In this document: piece after piece, positions 56,960 through 64,000 of the stretch
Numbering within the stretch: the stretch's first letter is position 1
Layout of the letters: each line of letters starts with the position of its first letter
Origin: Corynebacterium humireducens NBRC 106098 = DSM 45392
Lineage (GTDB): Bacteria; Actinomycetota; Actinomycetes; Mycobacteriales; Mycobacteriaceae
Direction of reading: 5' to 3'
NCBI RefSeq assembly: GCF_000819445.1
Contig: NZ_CP005286.1
Span: 434,001-498,000 of the forward strand
DNA: 64,000 nt
The notes under the pieces: model-generated
What the model was told of the DNA's origin: nothing
Seen by the model: only the letters and a program-made list of their open reading frames with translations
The model's database searches: none
Position numbers and translations under genes: made by a program

Positions 56960-58369
56960 TTGAAGAATCGCATCGTCATCATCGGTGGAGGACCGGCCGG
57001 CTACGAGGCCGCCCTGGCCGGAGCCAAGTACGGAGCGGATGTGACGGTCATCGAGGAACGCGGCATCGGCGGCTCCTCTGTCCTCCTCGACTGCGTGCCC
57101 TCCAAGTCCTTCATCGCCGGAACCGGCATCAAGACCGACCTGCGTCGCGCCGATGACATGGGCCTGAACTCGCTGCTCGGCCGCGCCCGCATCCACCTGC
57201 CGGCCCTCAACCAGCGTGTGAAGAACCTGGCGCAGGAGCAGTCGGACGACATCATCGTCCAGCTCGAGCGCGCCGGCGTACGTTTCGTCCACGGCCGCGG
57301 CCGCTTCGCGGAGTCGCAGATCGACCAGGTGCACCACGAGATCACCGCCACCCTGGAGGACGGCACCGAGGAGGTCTACGAGGCCGACCTCGTCCTCATC
57401 GCCACCGGCGCGACCCCGCGCATCCTGCCGAACGCCAAGCCGGACGGCGAGCGCATCCTCACCTGGCAGCAGGTCTACGACCTGGAGGAGGCCCCCGAGC
57501 ACCTCATCGTCGTCGGTTCCGGTGTCACCGGTGCGGAGTTCGTCTCCGCCTTCGCCGAGCTCGGCGTCAAGGTGACCATGGTCGCCTCCCGTGACCGCAT
57601 CCTCCCGCACGACGACGCCGACGCCGCAGACGTCCTCGAGCACGTCCTCTCCCAGCGCGGCGTCTCCCTGGAGAAGCACGCCCGCGTGGAGTCCGTCACC
57701 CGCACCCGGGACGGCGGCGTCTGCGTGAAGACCTCCGACGGCCGCGAGATCTTCGGCTCCCACGCCATCATGTCGATCGGTTCCATCCCCGCCACCGAGG
57801 GCCTGTGTCTGGAGAACGTCGGCGTGAAGACGACGGACTCCGGCCACATCAAGGTCGACCGTGTCTCCCGCACCAACGTCGCCGGCATCTACGCCGCCGG
57901 TGACTGCACCGACCTGTTCCCGCTGGCCTCCGTCGCCGCGATGCAGGGCCGCATGGCCATGTACCACGCTCTCGGCGAGGGCGTCACCCCGATCCGCCTC
58001 AAGACCGTGGCGACGGCCGTGTTCACCCGCCCGGAGATCGCCGCCGTCGGCGTCACCCACGCCCAGGTGGAGAGCGGCGAGGTCTCGGCCCGCGCCGTCG
58101 TCCTGCCGCTGCAGTCCAACCCGCGCGCGAAGATGCGTTCGCTGAAGCACGGCTTCGTCAAGCTGTTCTGCCGCCGGAACTCCGGCCTCATCATCGGCGG
58201 TGTCGTCGTGGCCCCGTCCGCGTCCGAGCTGATCCTGCCGATCGCCATCGCCGTGTCCAACAACCTCACCGTCAAGCAGCTCGCCGAGGTGTTCGCGGTG
58301 TACCCGTCGCTGTCGGGCTCCATCACCGAGGCGGCCCGCCGCCTGGTGGCCACCGACGACCTGGCCTAG
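56960..58369 (+). CDS. lpdA: NAD(P)H-quinone dehydrogenase LpdA (flavoprotein disulfide reductase fold)
   Basis: This 469-residue FAD protein has GGGPAGYEAALAGAKYGADVTVIE (FAD site), the NAD site VVGSGVTGAEFVSAFAELGVKV, YAAGDCTDLFPLASVAAMQGRMA and a C-terminal dimerisation domain. At the redox site it reads GGSSVLLDCVPSK where true dihydrolipoamide dehydrogenases have CxxxxC, so the first Cys is replaced by Ser and it cannot form the disulfide. This is typical of Rv3303c LpdA, a quinone reductase. The start is TTG at 56960 behind GTGGAGGAG. Confidence 0.92.
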   Translation: MKNRIVIIGGGPAGYEAALAGAKYGADVTVIEERGIGGSSVLLDCVPSKSFIAGTGIKTDLRRADDMGLNSLLGRARIHLPALNQRVKNLAQEQSDDIIVQLERAGVRFVHGRGRFAESQIDQVHHEITATLEDGTEEVYEADLVLIATGATPRILPNAKPDGERILTWQQVYDLEEAPEHLIVVGSGVTGAEFVSAFAELGVKVTMVASRDRILPHDDADAADVLEHVLSQRGVSLEKHARVESVTRTRDGGVCVKTSDGREIFGSHAIMSIGSIPATEGLCLENVGVKTTDSGHIKVDRVSRTNVAGIYAAGDCTDLFPLASVAAMQGRMAMYHALGEGVTPIRLKTVATAVFTRPEIAAVGVTHAQVESGEVSARAVVLPLQSNPRAKMRSLKHGFVKLFCRRNSGLIIGGVVVAPSASELILPIAIAVSNNLTVKQLAEVFAVYPSLSGSITEAARRLVATDDLA

Positions 58370-58380
58370 ATCCCACGGGC

Positions 58381-58410
58381 AACCGCCCCGGCGCAGGTGC
58401 CGGGGCGGTT
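58381..58410. terminator. perfect 12-bp bidirectional terminator between lpdA and prpR
   Basis: AACCGCCCCGGC pairs with GCCGGGGCGGTT around a six-base loop between the convergent lpdA and prpR stops. Confidence 0.85.
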
Positions 58411-58417
58411 TCGCGTC

Positions 58418-59740
58418 TCAGTAGGTGGTGTAGGAGAAGTCCAGGGTGGCGTCGAGGTCGACGACGACCTGACGTCCGACATGGGGGAACGCGCGCTGGG
58501 GGCAGCGCTCGCGGGGGCAGGTGGTGCAGCCCGGGCCGATCGGGGTGGCGGAACCGGGGGAGAGGTCCAGGCCGGTGGCGTAGACGAGGCGTTCCGCCTG
58601 GTCCAGGTCGCAGCCGAGGCCGACGGCGAACTCCTTGCGGGGCTGCCCGAAGCCGTGGATCTGGCCCGCGACGGTACGGGCGATCCACAGGTAGTGGCGG
58701 CCGTCGGGCATGCCGGCGACCTGGCGGGTGACCCGTCCCGGGGTCTCGAAGGCGCGGTGGATGACCCACAGCGGGCAGGAGCCGCCGGAGCGGGAGAAGT
58801 GGAAGCCGGTCGCCGACTGGCGCTTGGAGATGTTGCCCGCGCGGTCTGTGCGGACGAAGAAGAAGGGGACGCCGCGGTTGCCGGGGCGGTTGAGCGTCGA
58901 CAAGCGGTGGCACGTGGTCTCGAAGCCGGTGCCGAAGTGCACCGCGAGGCGGTCGATGTCGTAGCGGACGTCCTCCGCGGTGGTGAGCATCTGCTCGTAG
59001 GGCATGACGACGGCTGCCGCGAAGTACTGGGCCAGCGCCAGGACGGCGATCTCGCGGGCCTCCTCGGTGGGCAGTTCGGCGGCGATCTCACGGAGCAGTT
59101 CCTCGTGGCCGGTGAGCCCGTACTGGAGGGCGAGCTCGAAGCACAGCTGCGCCTCGGACAGGCCGGTGCGCAGGTGCAGTTCGCGGGTCTCGGGGTGGTA
59201 GACGCGGCGGGGGCCGGTGGTGATCTTGCGGAAGCGGACGACGATACCGAGGTCGCGGTCGAGGGACGTCGCCAGGCGGGTGAGGCGCAGCTGCGGGTCG
59301 CCGAGGCGGCGGGCCAGCTCCTCGCCGAGGAGGTCGAGTTCGTGGACGTAGTTGTGGGCGTCGTAGAAGAAGTCGCGGACGAGGCGGTAGGGGGAGTCGT
59401 CGATGGGGGAGGGGGCGCGGTCGGCGAGCTCGAGGACCTGCCCGACGAGCTCCGGGTAGCGGGCGGCGAGGTCGGCGAGCTGGTCGTCGGGGACGGTGGG
59501 GAAGGCGTCGCGGAGGGCTCCGATGGTGCGGGCGTCGTGGTCGGGGGAGAAGAAGGCGGGGTCGACGTCGAAGTGCTGTGACAGCGCCATGAGGACGGTG
59601 ACGGTGAGGGGGCGCTGGTCGTTCTCGAGCTGGTTGAGGTAGCTCGTCGACAGGCCGAGACGCTTGGCCATGTCCTGCTGCGTGAGGCCGCGACCCCTCC
59701 GCAATGTGCGGATCCGTGCCCCCGCGAAGTGCTTGCTCAT
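58418..59740 (-). CDS. prpR: propionate-responsive regulator PrpR (ScfR/RamB family)
   Basis: This 440-residue regulator has an N-terminal XRE helix-turn-helix (ARIRTLRRGRGLTQQDMAKRLGLSTSYLNQLENDQRPLTVTVLMALSQHF). A central IrrE-peptidase-like domain, degenerate (LHLRTGLSEAQLCFELALQYGLTGHEELLREIAAEL), and a C-terminal Cys-rich part (SGGSCPLWVIHRAFE; IGPGCTTCPRERCPQ) follow, the latter likely binding an iron-sulfur cluster as in mycobacterial PrpR. The ATG at 59740 follows GGAGAGGG. It is divergent from prpD, which the C. glutamicum orthologue activates when propionyl-CoA or methylcitrate is present. Confidence 0.93.
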   Translation of the reverse strand: MSKHFAGARIRTLRRGRGLTQQDMAKRLGLSTSYLNQLENDQRPLTVTVLMALSQHFDVDPAFFSPDHDARTIGALRDAFPTVPDDQLADLAARYPELVGQVLELADRAPSPIDDSPYRLVRDFFYDAHNYVHELDLLGEELARRLGDPQLRLTRLATSLDRDLGIVVRFRKITTGPRRVYHPETRELHLRTGLSEAQLCFELALQYGLTGHEELLREIAAELPTEEAREIAVLALAQYFAAAVVMPYEQMLTTAEDVRYDIDRLAVHFGTGFETTCHRLSTLNRPGNRGVPFFFVRTDRAGNISKRQSATGFHFSRSGGSCPLWVIHRAFETPGRVTRQVAGMPDGRHYLWIARTVAGQIHGFGQPRKEFAVGLGCDLDQAERLVYATGLDLSPGSATPIGPGCTTCPRERCPQRAFPHVGRQVVVDLDATLDFSYTTY

Positions 59741-59833
59741 GTGATGCCCTCTCCGGTGATTCCCTGTGTGACCAGCGCTTTCCACAAGTTTTGCAGTAAG
59801 CGCGGTGTGATGCCACAACTTTACACAGACTTC

Positions 59834-59877
59834 ACTGTGACTCCCAACACAAAATTCGCACTACTGTGAGGGCCAAC
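59834..59877 (+). promoter_or_regulatory. prpDBC control region with direct repeats and GlxR-like site
   Basis: ACTGTGACTCCCAAC (59834-59848) and ACTGTGAGGGCCAAC (59863-59877) are direct repeats 29 bp apart. The first carries TGTGACTCCCAACACA (59836-59851), a near match to the GlxR consensus TGTGA-N6-TCACA. The second overlaps a candidate -10, TACTGT (59862-59867). They are candidate sites for PrpR and for cAMP-GlxR. Confidence 0.6.
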
Positions 59878-59918
59878 GCAGAACCAGCCAGCACAGAACG
59901 AGGAGTAGCTCGAGAACC

Positions 59919-61433
59919 ATGATCAACCACACCGTGCGTACCTACCGCTCCGCCGAGGACTTCCCCCACGAGGAGCACCTGGCCTACAAGATCGCCCGCG
60001 TCGCCGCCGACCCGGTGGAGGTCCCGGAGGAGACCAAGGAGATGATCATCAACCGGATCATCGACAACGCCGCCGTCCAGGCCGCCGCGGTTCTCCGCCG
60101 CCCCGTCACCTCCGCCCGCGTCATGGCCCAGGCCCGCCCCGTCACCGACGGCCGCGGCGCCTCCGTCTTCGGCCTCCCGGGCAAGTACGCCGCCGAGTGG
60201 GCCGCACTGGCCAACGGCACCGCCGTCCGCGAGCTCGACTTCCACGACACCTTCCTCGCCGCCGACTACTCCCACCCGGGGGACAACATCCCGCCGATCC
60301 TCGCCGCCGCCCAGCAGGCCGGCAAGGGCGGCCGCGAGCTCATCCGCGGCCTGGCCACCGGCTACGAGATCCAGGTCGACCTGGTCCGCGGCATCTGCCT
60401 CCACGAGCACAAGATCGACCACGTCGCCCACCTCGGCCCGTCCGCCGCCGCCGGCATCGGCACCCTCCTCGACCTCAACGTCGAGACCATCTACCAGGCC
60501 ATCGGCCAGGCGCTCCACACCACGACCGCCACCCGCCAGTCCCGCAAGGGCGAGATCTCCTCCTGGAAGGCCTTCGCCCCGGCCTTCGCCGGCAAGATGG
60601 CCATCGAGGCCGTCGACCGCGCGATGCGCGGCGAGGGTGCCCCGTCCCCGATCTGGGAGGGCGAGGACGGCGTCATCGCCTGGCTGCTCTCCGGTCCGGG
60701 CCACGAGTACACCGTCCCGCTGCCGGCCGAGGGCGAGGAGAAGCGCGCGATCCTCGACACCTACACCAAGGAGCACTCCGCCGAGTACCAGTCCCAGGCC
60801 CCGATCGACCTGGCCCGCTCCATGGGCGAGCGCCTCGCCGCCGAGGGCAAGGACCTGGCCGACGTCGAGTCCATCGTCCTGCACACCTCGCACCACACCC
60901 ACTACGTCATCGGCACCGGCTCGAACGACCCGCAGAAGTTCGACCCGAAGGCCTCCCGCGAGACCCTCGACCACTCCATCATGTACATCTTCGCCGTGGC
61001 CCTCGAGGACCGCTCCTGGCACCACGAGCGTTCCTACGCCCCGGAGCGCGCCAACCGCCCGGAGACCATCGAGCTGTGGCACAAGATCTCCACCGTCGAG
61101 GACCCGGAGTGGACCCGCCGCTACCACTCCTCCGACCCGAACGAGAAGGCCTTCGGCGCCCGCGCCGTCATCACCTTCAAGGACGGCTCCGTCGTCGAGG
61201 ACGAGCTGGCTGTCGCCGACGCCCACCCGCTCGGTGCCCGCCCGTTCGCCCGCGAGCAGTACATCGAGAAGTTCCGCACCCTGTGCGAGGGCGTCGTCTC
61301 CCGGGAGGAGCAGGACCGCTTCCTCGCCGCCGTCCAGGACCTCGAGAACCTGACCGACCTGGCCGAGCTCAACATCGAGCTCGACGAGGACGTCCTGGCC
61401 CAGGCACCCACCGTCGGCGAGGGTCTGTTCTGA
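59919..61433 (+). CDS. prpD: 2-methylcitrate dehydratase PrpD
   Basis: This 504-residue MmgE/PrpD-family enzyme dehydrates 2-methylcitrate in the methylcitrate cycle. Visible blocks are [91 protein letters not shown] and [11 protein letters not shown]. The start has GAGGAG somewhat far upstream (about 15 bases). Length is normal. Stop overlaps the prpB ATG by one base, showing coupling. It lets the cell use or detoxify propionate. Confidence 0.96.
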   Translation: MINHTVRTYRSAEDFPHEEHLAYKIARVAADPVEVPEETKEMIINRIIDNAAVQAAAVLRRPVTSARVMAQARPVTDGRGASVFGLPGKYAAEWAALANGTAVRELDFHDTFLAADYSHPGDNIPPILAAAQQAGKGGRELIRGLATGYEIQVDLVRGICLHEHKIDHVAHLGPSAAAGIGTLLDLNVETIYQAIGQALHTTTATRQSRKGEISSWKAFAPAFAGKMAIEAVDRAMRGEGAPSPIWEGEDGVIAWLLSGPGHEYTVPLPAEGEEKRAILDTYTKEHSAEYQSQAPIDLARSMGERLAAEGKDLADVESIVLHTSHHTHYVIGTGSNDPQKFDPKASRETLDHSIMYIFAVALEDRSWHHERSYAPERANRPETIELWHKISTVEDPEWTRRYHSSDPNEKAFGARAVITFKDGSVVEDELAVADAHPLGARPFAREQYIEKFRTLCEGVVSREEQDRFLAAVQDLENLTDLAELNIELDEDVLAQAPTVGEGLF

Positions 61434-62359
61434 TGGCCGGCCTGTTCTCCTCCCAGGTGACGCCGACCGAGCGTCGGAAAGCCTTCCGCGACGGCCTGAA
61501 CAGCGGAAAGATCCAGAAGTTCCCGGGCGCCTTCTCCCCGCTGGTGGCACGCGCCATCCAGGAGGCCGGCTTCGACGGCGTGTACGTCTCCGGTGCCGTC
61601 GTCGCCGCCGACCTGGCCCTGCCGGACATCGGACTGACCACCCTCAGCGAGGTCGCCCACCGTTCCCGTCAGATCGCCCGCGTCACCGACCTGCCCGTGC
61701 TCGTCGACGCCGACACCGGCTTCGGTGAGCCGATGTCCGCGGCCCGCACCATCTCCGAGTTCGAGGACGCCGGCGTCGCCGGCTGCCACCTCGAGGACCA
61801 GGTCAACCCGAAGCGCTGCGGCCACCTCGACGGCAAGGAGGTCGTGCCCACCGAGCTCATGCTGCGGCGCATCACCGCGGCGGTCAACGAGCGTCGCGAC
61901 GACCAGTTCGTCATCTGCGCCCGCACCGACGCCGCCGGCGTCGAGGGCATCGACGCCGCCATCGAGCGTGCCAAGGCCTACGCCGACGCCGGCGCCGACC
62001 TCATCTTCACCGAGGCGCTGCACACGCCGGCGGACTTCGAGAAGTTCCGCGCCGCCGTCGACGTGCCGCTGCTGGCCAACATGACGGAGTTCGGCAAGTC
62101 CGAGCTGCTCTCCGCCCAGCAGCTCGAGGAGCTCGGCTTCAACGCCGTCATCTACCCGGTGACCACCCTGCGCATCGCCATGGGACAGGTCGAGGAGGCT
62201 CTCGCGGAGATCGCCGCCACCGGCACCCAGACCGGGTGGGTCGACCGCATGCAGCACCGCTCCCGCCTCTACGAACTGCTCCGCTACAACGAGTACAACG
62301 CCTTCGACCAGGAGGTTTTCACGTACTCCGCCGACACCTACCAGCCCACCTTCCAGTAG
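61433..62359 (+). CDS. prpB: methylisocitrate lyase PrpB
   Basis: This 308-residue isocitrate-lyase-superfamily enzyme has the catalytic loop NPKRCGHLDGKEVV (KRCGH) and the metal-binding DADTGFGEP, HLEDQ and ARTDAAGVEG. It cleaves 2-methylisocitrate to pyruvate and succinate. The ATG overlaps the prpD TGA (TGATGG). No rival start. It is the middle gene of prpD-prpB-prpC. Confidence 0.96.
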   Translation: MAGLFSSQVTPTERRKAFRDGLNSGKIQKFPGAFSPLVARAIQEAGFDGVYVSGAVVAADLALPDIGLTTLSEVAHRSRQIARVTDLPVLVDADTGFGEPMSAARTISEFEDAGVAGCHLEDQVNPKRCGHLDGKEVVPTELMLRRITAAVNERRDDQFVICARTDAAGVEGIDAAIERAKAYADAGADLIFTEALHTPADFEKFRAAVDVPLLANMTEFGKSELLSAQQLEELGFNAVIYPVTTLRIAMGQVEEALAEIAATGTQTGWVDRMQHRSRLYELLRYNEYNAFDQEVFTYSADTYQPTFQ

Positions 62360-62402
62360 CCCACCAGCAACTCCTGACATTCCTTGAAAGGGGATGAGTA
62401 CC

Positions 62403-63554
62403 ATGTCCGACAACACCAACATCGAGGTCCGCAAGGGTCTCTACGGCGTGATCGCCGACTACACCGCAGTCTCCAAGGTCATGCCGGAGACCAACTCCCT
62501 GACCTACCGCGGATACGCCGTCCAGGACCTCGTCGCAGAGTGCTCCTTCGAGGAGGTCTTCTACCTCCTGTGGAACGGTGAGCTGCCGAACGAGGAGCAG
62601 CTGGCGGAGTTCAACAGGCGCGGCCGTTCCTACCGCAAGCTCGACGCCGGCCTGATCGCACTCATCCACTCCCTGCCGCTCGACTGTCACCCGATGGACG
62701 TCATGCGCACCGCCGTGTCCTACATGGGCACCAAGGACTCCGAGCACTTCACCCCGGACGCCGACCACATCACCCACGTCGGCCACAACCTCCTCGCCCA
62801 GCTGCCGATGGTGCTGGCCATGGACATCCGCCGCCGTCAGGGCCTCGACATCGTCGCCCCGGACCCGGACAAGTCCGTCGCCCACAACCTGCTGTCGATG
62901 GTCTTCGGCAACGGCCCGGAGTCCCCGGCGTCCAACCCGGACGACGTGCGTGACTTCGAGAAGTCGCTCATCCTCTACGCCGAGCACTCCTTCAACGCCT
63001 CGACCTTCACCTCGCGTGTGATCACCTCGACCCGCTCGGACGTCTACTCCGCGATCACCGGTGCCATCGGCGCCCTCAAGGGCCCGCTGCACGGCGGCGC
63101 CAACGAGTTCGTCATGCACACCATGCTGGAGATCGACGACCCGGAGAAGGCCGCCGACTGGGTCAACAACGCCCTGGACAACAAGGACCTCATCATGGGC
63201 TTCGGTCACCGCGTGTACAAGAAGGGTGACTCGCGTGTCCCGTCCATGGAGGCGTCCTTCCGTGACCTCGCCGAGCGTCACGACGGCGCCAAGTGGGTCG
63301 CCATGTACGAGAACATGCGCGACGCCATGGACGCCCGCACCGGCATCAAGCCGAACCTGGACTTCCCGGCCGGCCCGGCGTACCACCTGCTCGGCTTCCC
63401 GGTCGACTTCTTCACCCCGCTGTTCGTCGTCGCCCGCATCGCCGGCTGGACCGCCCACATCGTGGAGCAGTACAACGACAACTCCCTGATTCGTCCGCTC
63501 TCCGCCTACAACGGCCCCGAGCAGCGCCAGGTCACCCCGCTGGCCGCCCGTTAG
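62403..63554 (+). CDS. prpC: 2-methylcitrate synthase PrpC
   Basis: This 383-residue citrate-synthase-family enzyme has the catalytic His blocks GPLHGGANEFVM and GFGHRVYKKGDSRVPS, and Asp in LDFPAGPAYHLLGFP. Short length (relative to GltA) and operon fix it as PrpC, condensing propionyl-CoA with oxaloacetate. The ATG at 62403 is nine bases after AAAGGGG; an ATG at 62394 abuts that site and is less likely. It ends the operon; a long imperfect hairpin lies 95 bp downstream. Confidence 0.95.
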   Translation: MSDNTNIEVRKGLYGVIADYTAVSKVMPETNSLTYRGYAVQDLVAECSFEEVFYLLWNGELPNEEQLAEFNRRGRSYRKLDAGLIALIHSLPLDCHPMDVMRTAVSYMGTKDSEHFTPDADHITHVGHNLLAQLPMVLAMDIRRRQGLDIVAPDPDKSVAHNLLSMVFGNGPESPASNPDDVRDFEKSLILYAEHSFNASTFTSRVITSTRSDVYSAITGAIGALKGPLHGGANEFVMHTMLEIDDPEKAADWVNNALDNKDLIMGFGHRVYKKGDSRVPSMEASFRDLAERHDGAKWVAMYENMRDAMDARTGIKPNLDFPAGPAYHLLGFPVDFFTPLFVVARIAGWTAHIVEQYNDNSLIRPLSAYNGPEQRQVTPLAAR

Positions 63555-63864
63555 CCCCACGGCCGGCACCGGACCACCGCGACGCCCACGGCACTGCCCA
63601 CACATTGGGGTGGTGCGCGTGGGTTTCGCTGTTCGGAACACCTGTCGGCCCATTCCGCAGGGCGGGACAGAAACGGCCTTTCGGGCGCCCGTCCCGCGGA
63701 GTGCGGAAATGGACCGCACCGGGTCCACCACCTGCAGATACCCCCTGTGACTAGGGGATACTCCCCCGAAGACAACCCTCTTTCTTGCGATACTGTGGTG
63801 TGCCAGAGAGCTCACCCGCTCTCAGACACACCCCCGACATGACGTTCGGAAAGGAACCCCACCG
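63555..63864. promoter_or_regulatory. 310-bp intergenic region between prpC and pyc
   Basis: No gene is supported. An imperfect hairpin spans 63650-63712: CCATTCCGCAGGGCGGGAC on the left, GTCCCGCGGAGTGCGGAAATGG on the right with mismatches. It could end the prp transcript. TACTGT at 63791-63796 is the best -10 for pyc, giving a leader of about 60 nt with GGAAAGGA before the GTG. A short CCCCT/AGGGG dyad lies at about 63742-63757. Confidence 0.5.
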
Positions 63865-64000
63865 TGGCCACAACCACTCTGCCAGCCTTCACAAAGGTGC
63901 TGGTCGCCAACCGCGGCGAGATCGCCGTCCGCGCCTTCCGTGCCGCCTTCGAGACCGGTGCCTCCACCGTCGCGGTCTACCCGAAGGAGGACCGCAACTC
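63865..64000 (+). CDS. pyc: pyruvate carboxylase (N-terminal fragment, truncated by window)
   Basis: The visible 45 residues read [22 protein letters not shown] and continue [23 protein letters not shown]. This is the biotin-carboxylase N-terminus ([11 protein letters not shown] signature) and closely resembles corynebacterial Pyc as I recall it. The GTG at 63865 follows GGAAAGGA. The enzyme carboxylates pyruvate to oxaloacetate; in C. glutamicum pyc lies in this neighbourhood. The frame is open to the end of the window. Confidence 0.9.

Noticed and set aside
56960..58369. Dihydrolipoamide dehydrogenase (Lpd) of the pyruvate dehydrogenase complex
   Set aside because: The first redox Cys is replaced (GGSSVLLDC), so disulfide chemistry is not possible. 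The quinone-reductase-type LpdA call fits better.
60197..61432. N-terminal extension of prpB through prpD
   Set aside because: This is an out-of-frame Arg/Pro-rich shadow of prpD. PrpB is complete from 61433.

Overview
The window is a dense, GC-rich (roughly two-thirds G+C by eye) actinobacterial chromosome segment. It is almost certainly from Corynebacterium. Gene content and order (tsaD, groES-groEL, whiB-like gene, sigD-rsdA, guaB-guaB3-guaA, metQNI, dnaE2, mnt, folD, metX-metY, icd, trpS, upp, amidohydrolase, lpdA, prpR-prpDBC, pyc) follow the C. glutamicum cg0690-cg0800 backbone as I remember it. No rRNA, tRNA, insertion sequence, prophage or CRISPR array was seen, so this is core rather than accessory DNA.

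Layout. 1-3.6 kb: the 3' part of tsaD, a small conserved gene, and groES-groEL behind a CIRCE/HrcA operator. 3.7-6.3 kb: a WhiB-type regulator, sigma factor SigD with its membrane anti-sigma RsdA, and a DUF5319 protein. 6.3-11.8 kb: GMP synthesis (guaB, guaB3, guaA) with an EamA transporter on the opposite strand. 11.9-15.6 kb: a PspC/LiaF-like membrane protein divergent from a PspC-type sensor kinase and NarL-type regulator. 16.5-18.8 kb and 26.6-29.8 kb: the SOS mutasome genes imuA-imuB and dnaE2, each with a LexA-box-like sequence at its promoter. 19.6-23.6 kb: a sucrase/ferredoxin-like protein, a MerR regulator divergent from a SulP transporter, and a HAD phosphatase. 23.8-26.5 kb: the methionine importer metQNI. 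30.5-34.9 kb: an Mn/Zn ABC importer divergent from a DtxR/MntR repressor. 35-38.4 kb: two PH-domain membrane proteins, trmL, folD and a DUF3017 protein. 38.4-43.5 kb: metX, metY and monomeric icd. 43.6-50 kb: an exonuclease III homologue, a TRIC-like channel, trpS, a YihY protein, a J-like/RDD protein and a D,D-carboxypeptidase. 50-55.6 kb: a degenerate adenosine-deaminase homologue, a duplicated-domain protein, an NlpC/P60 pair, a YdjM-like protein, upp and an XRE regulator. 55.7-64 kb: an M20 amidohydrolase, lpdA, the methylcitrate cycle (prpR, prpD-prpB-prpC) and the start of pyc.

Functional themes are purine synthesis, methionine synthesis and uptake, propionate/pyruvate anaplerosis, SOS translesion synthesis, envelope stress sensing and metal homeostasis.

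Three window-wide signals deserve attention. First, an 11-mer, CGTCGANAAGC, occurs 25 times by eye, on both strands, in several reading frames and in five intergenic copies; nothing annotated explains it. Second, about eighteen genes have a TANNNT-like -10 box ending 6-8 nt before the start codon, which points to widespread leaderless mRNAs. Third, metX homology extends upstream of its first canonical start codon to an ATC codon behind a plausible ribosome-binding site. All coordinates and motif counts were made by eye.
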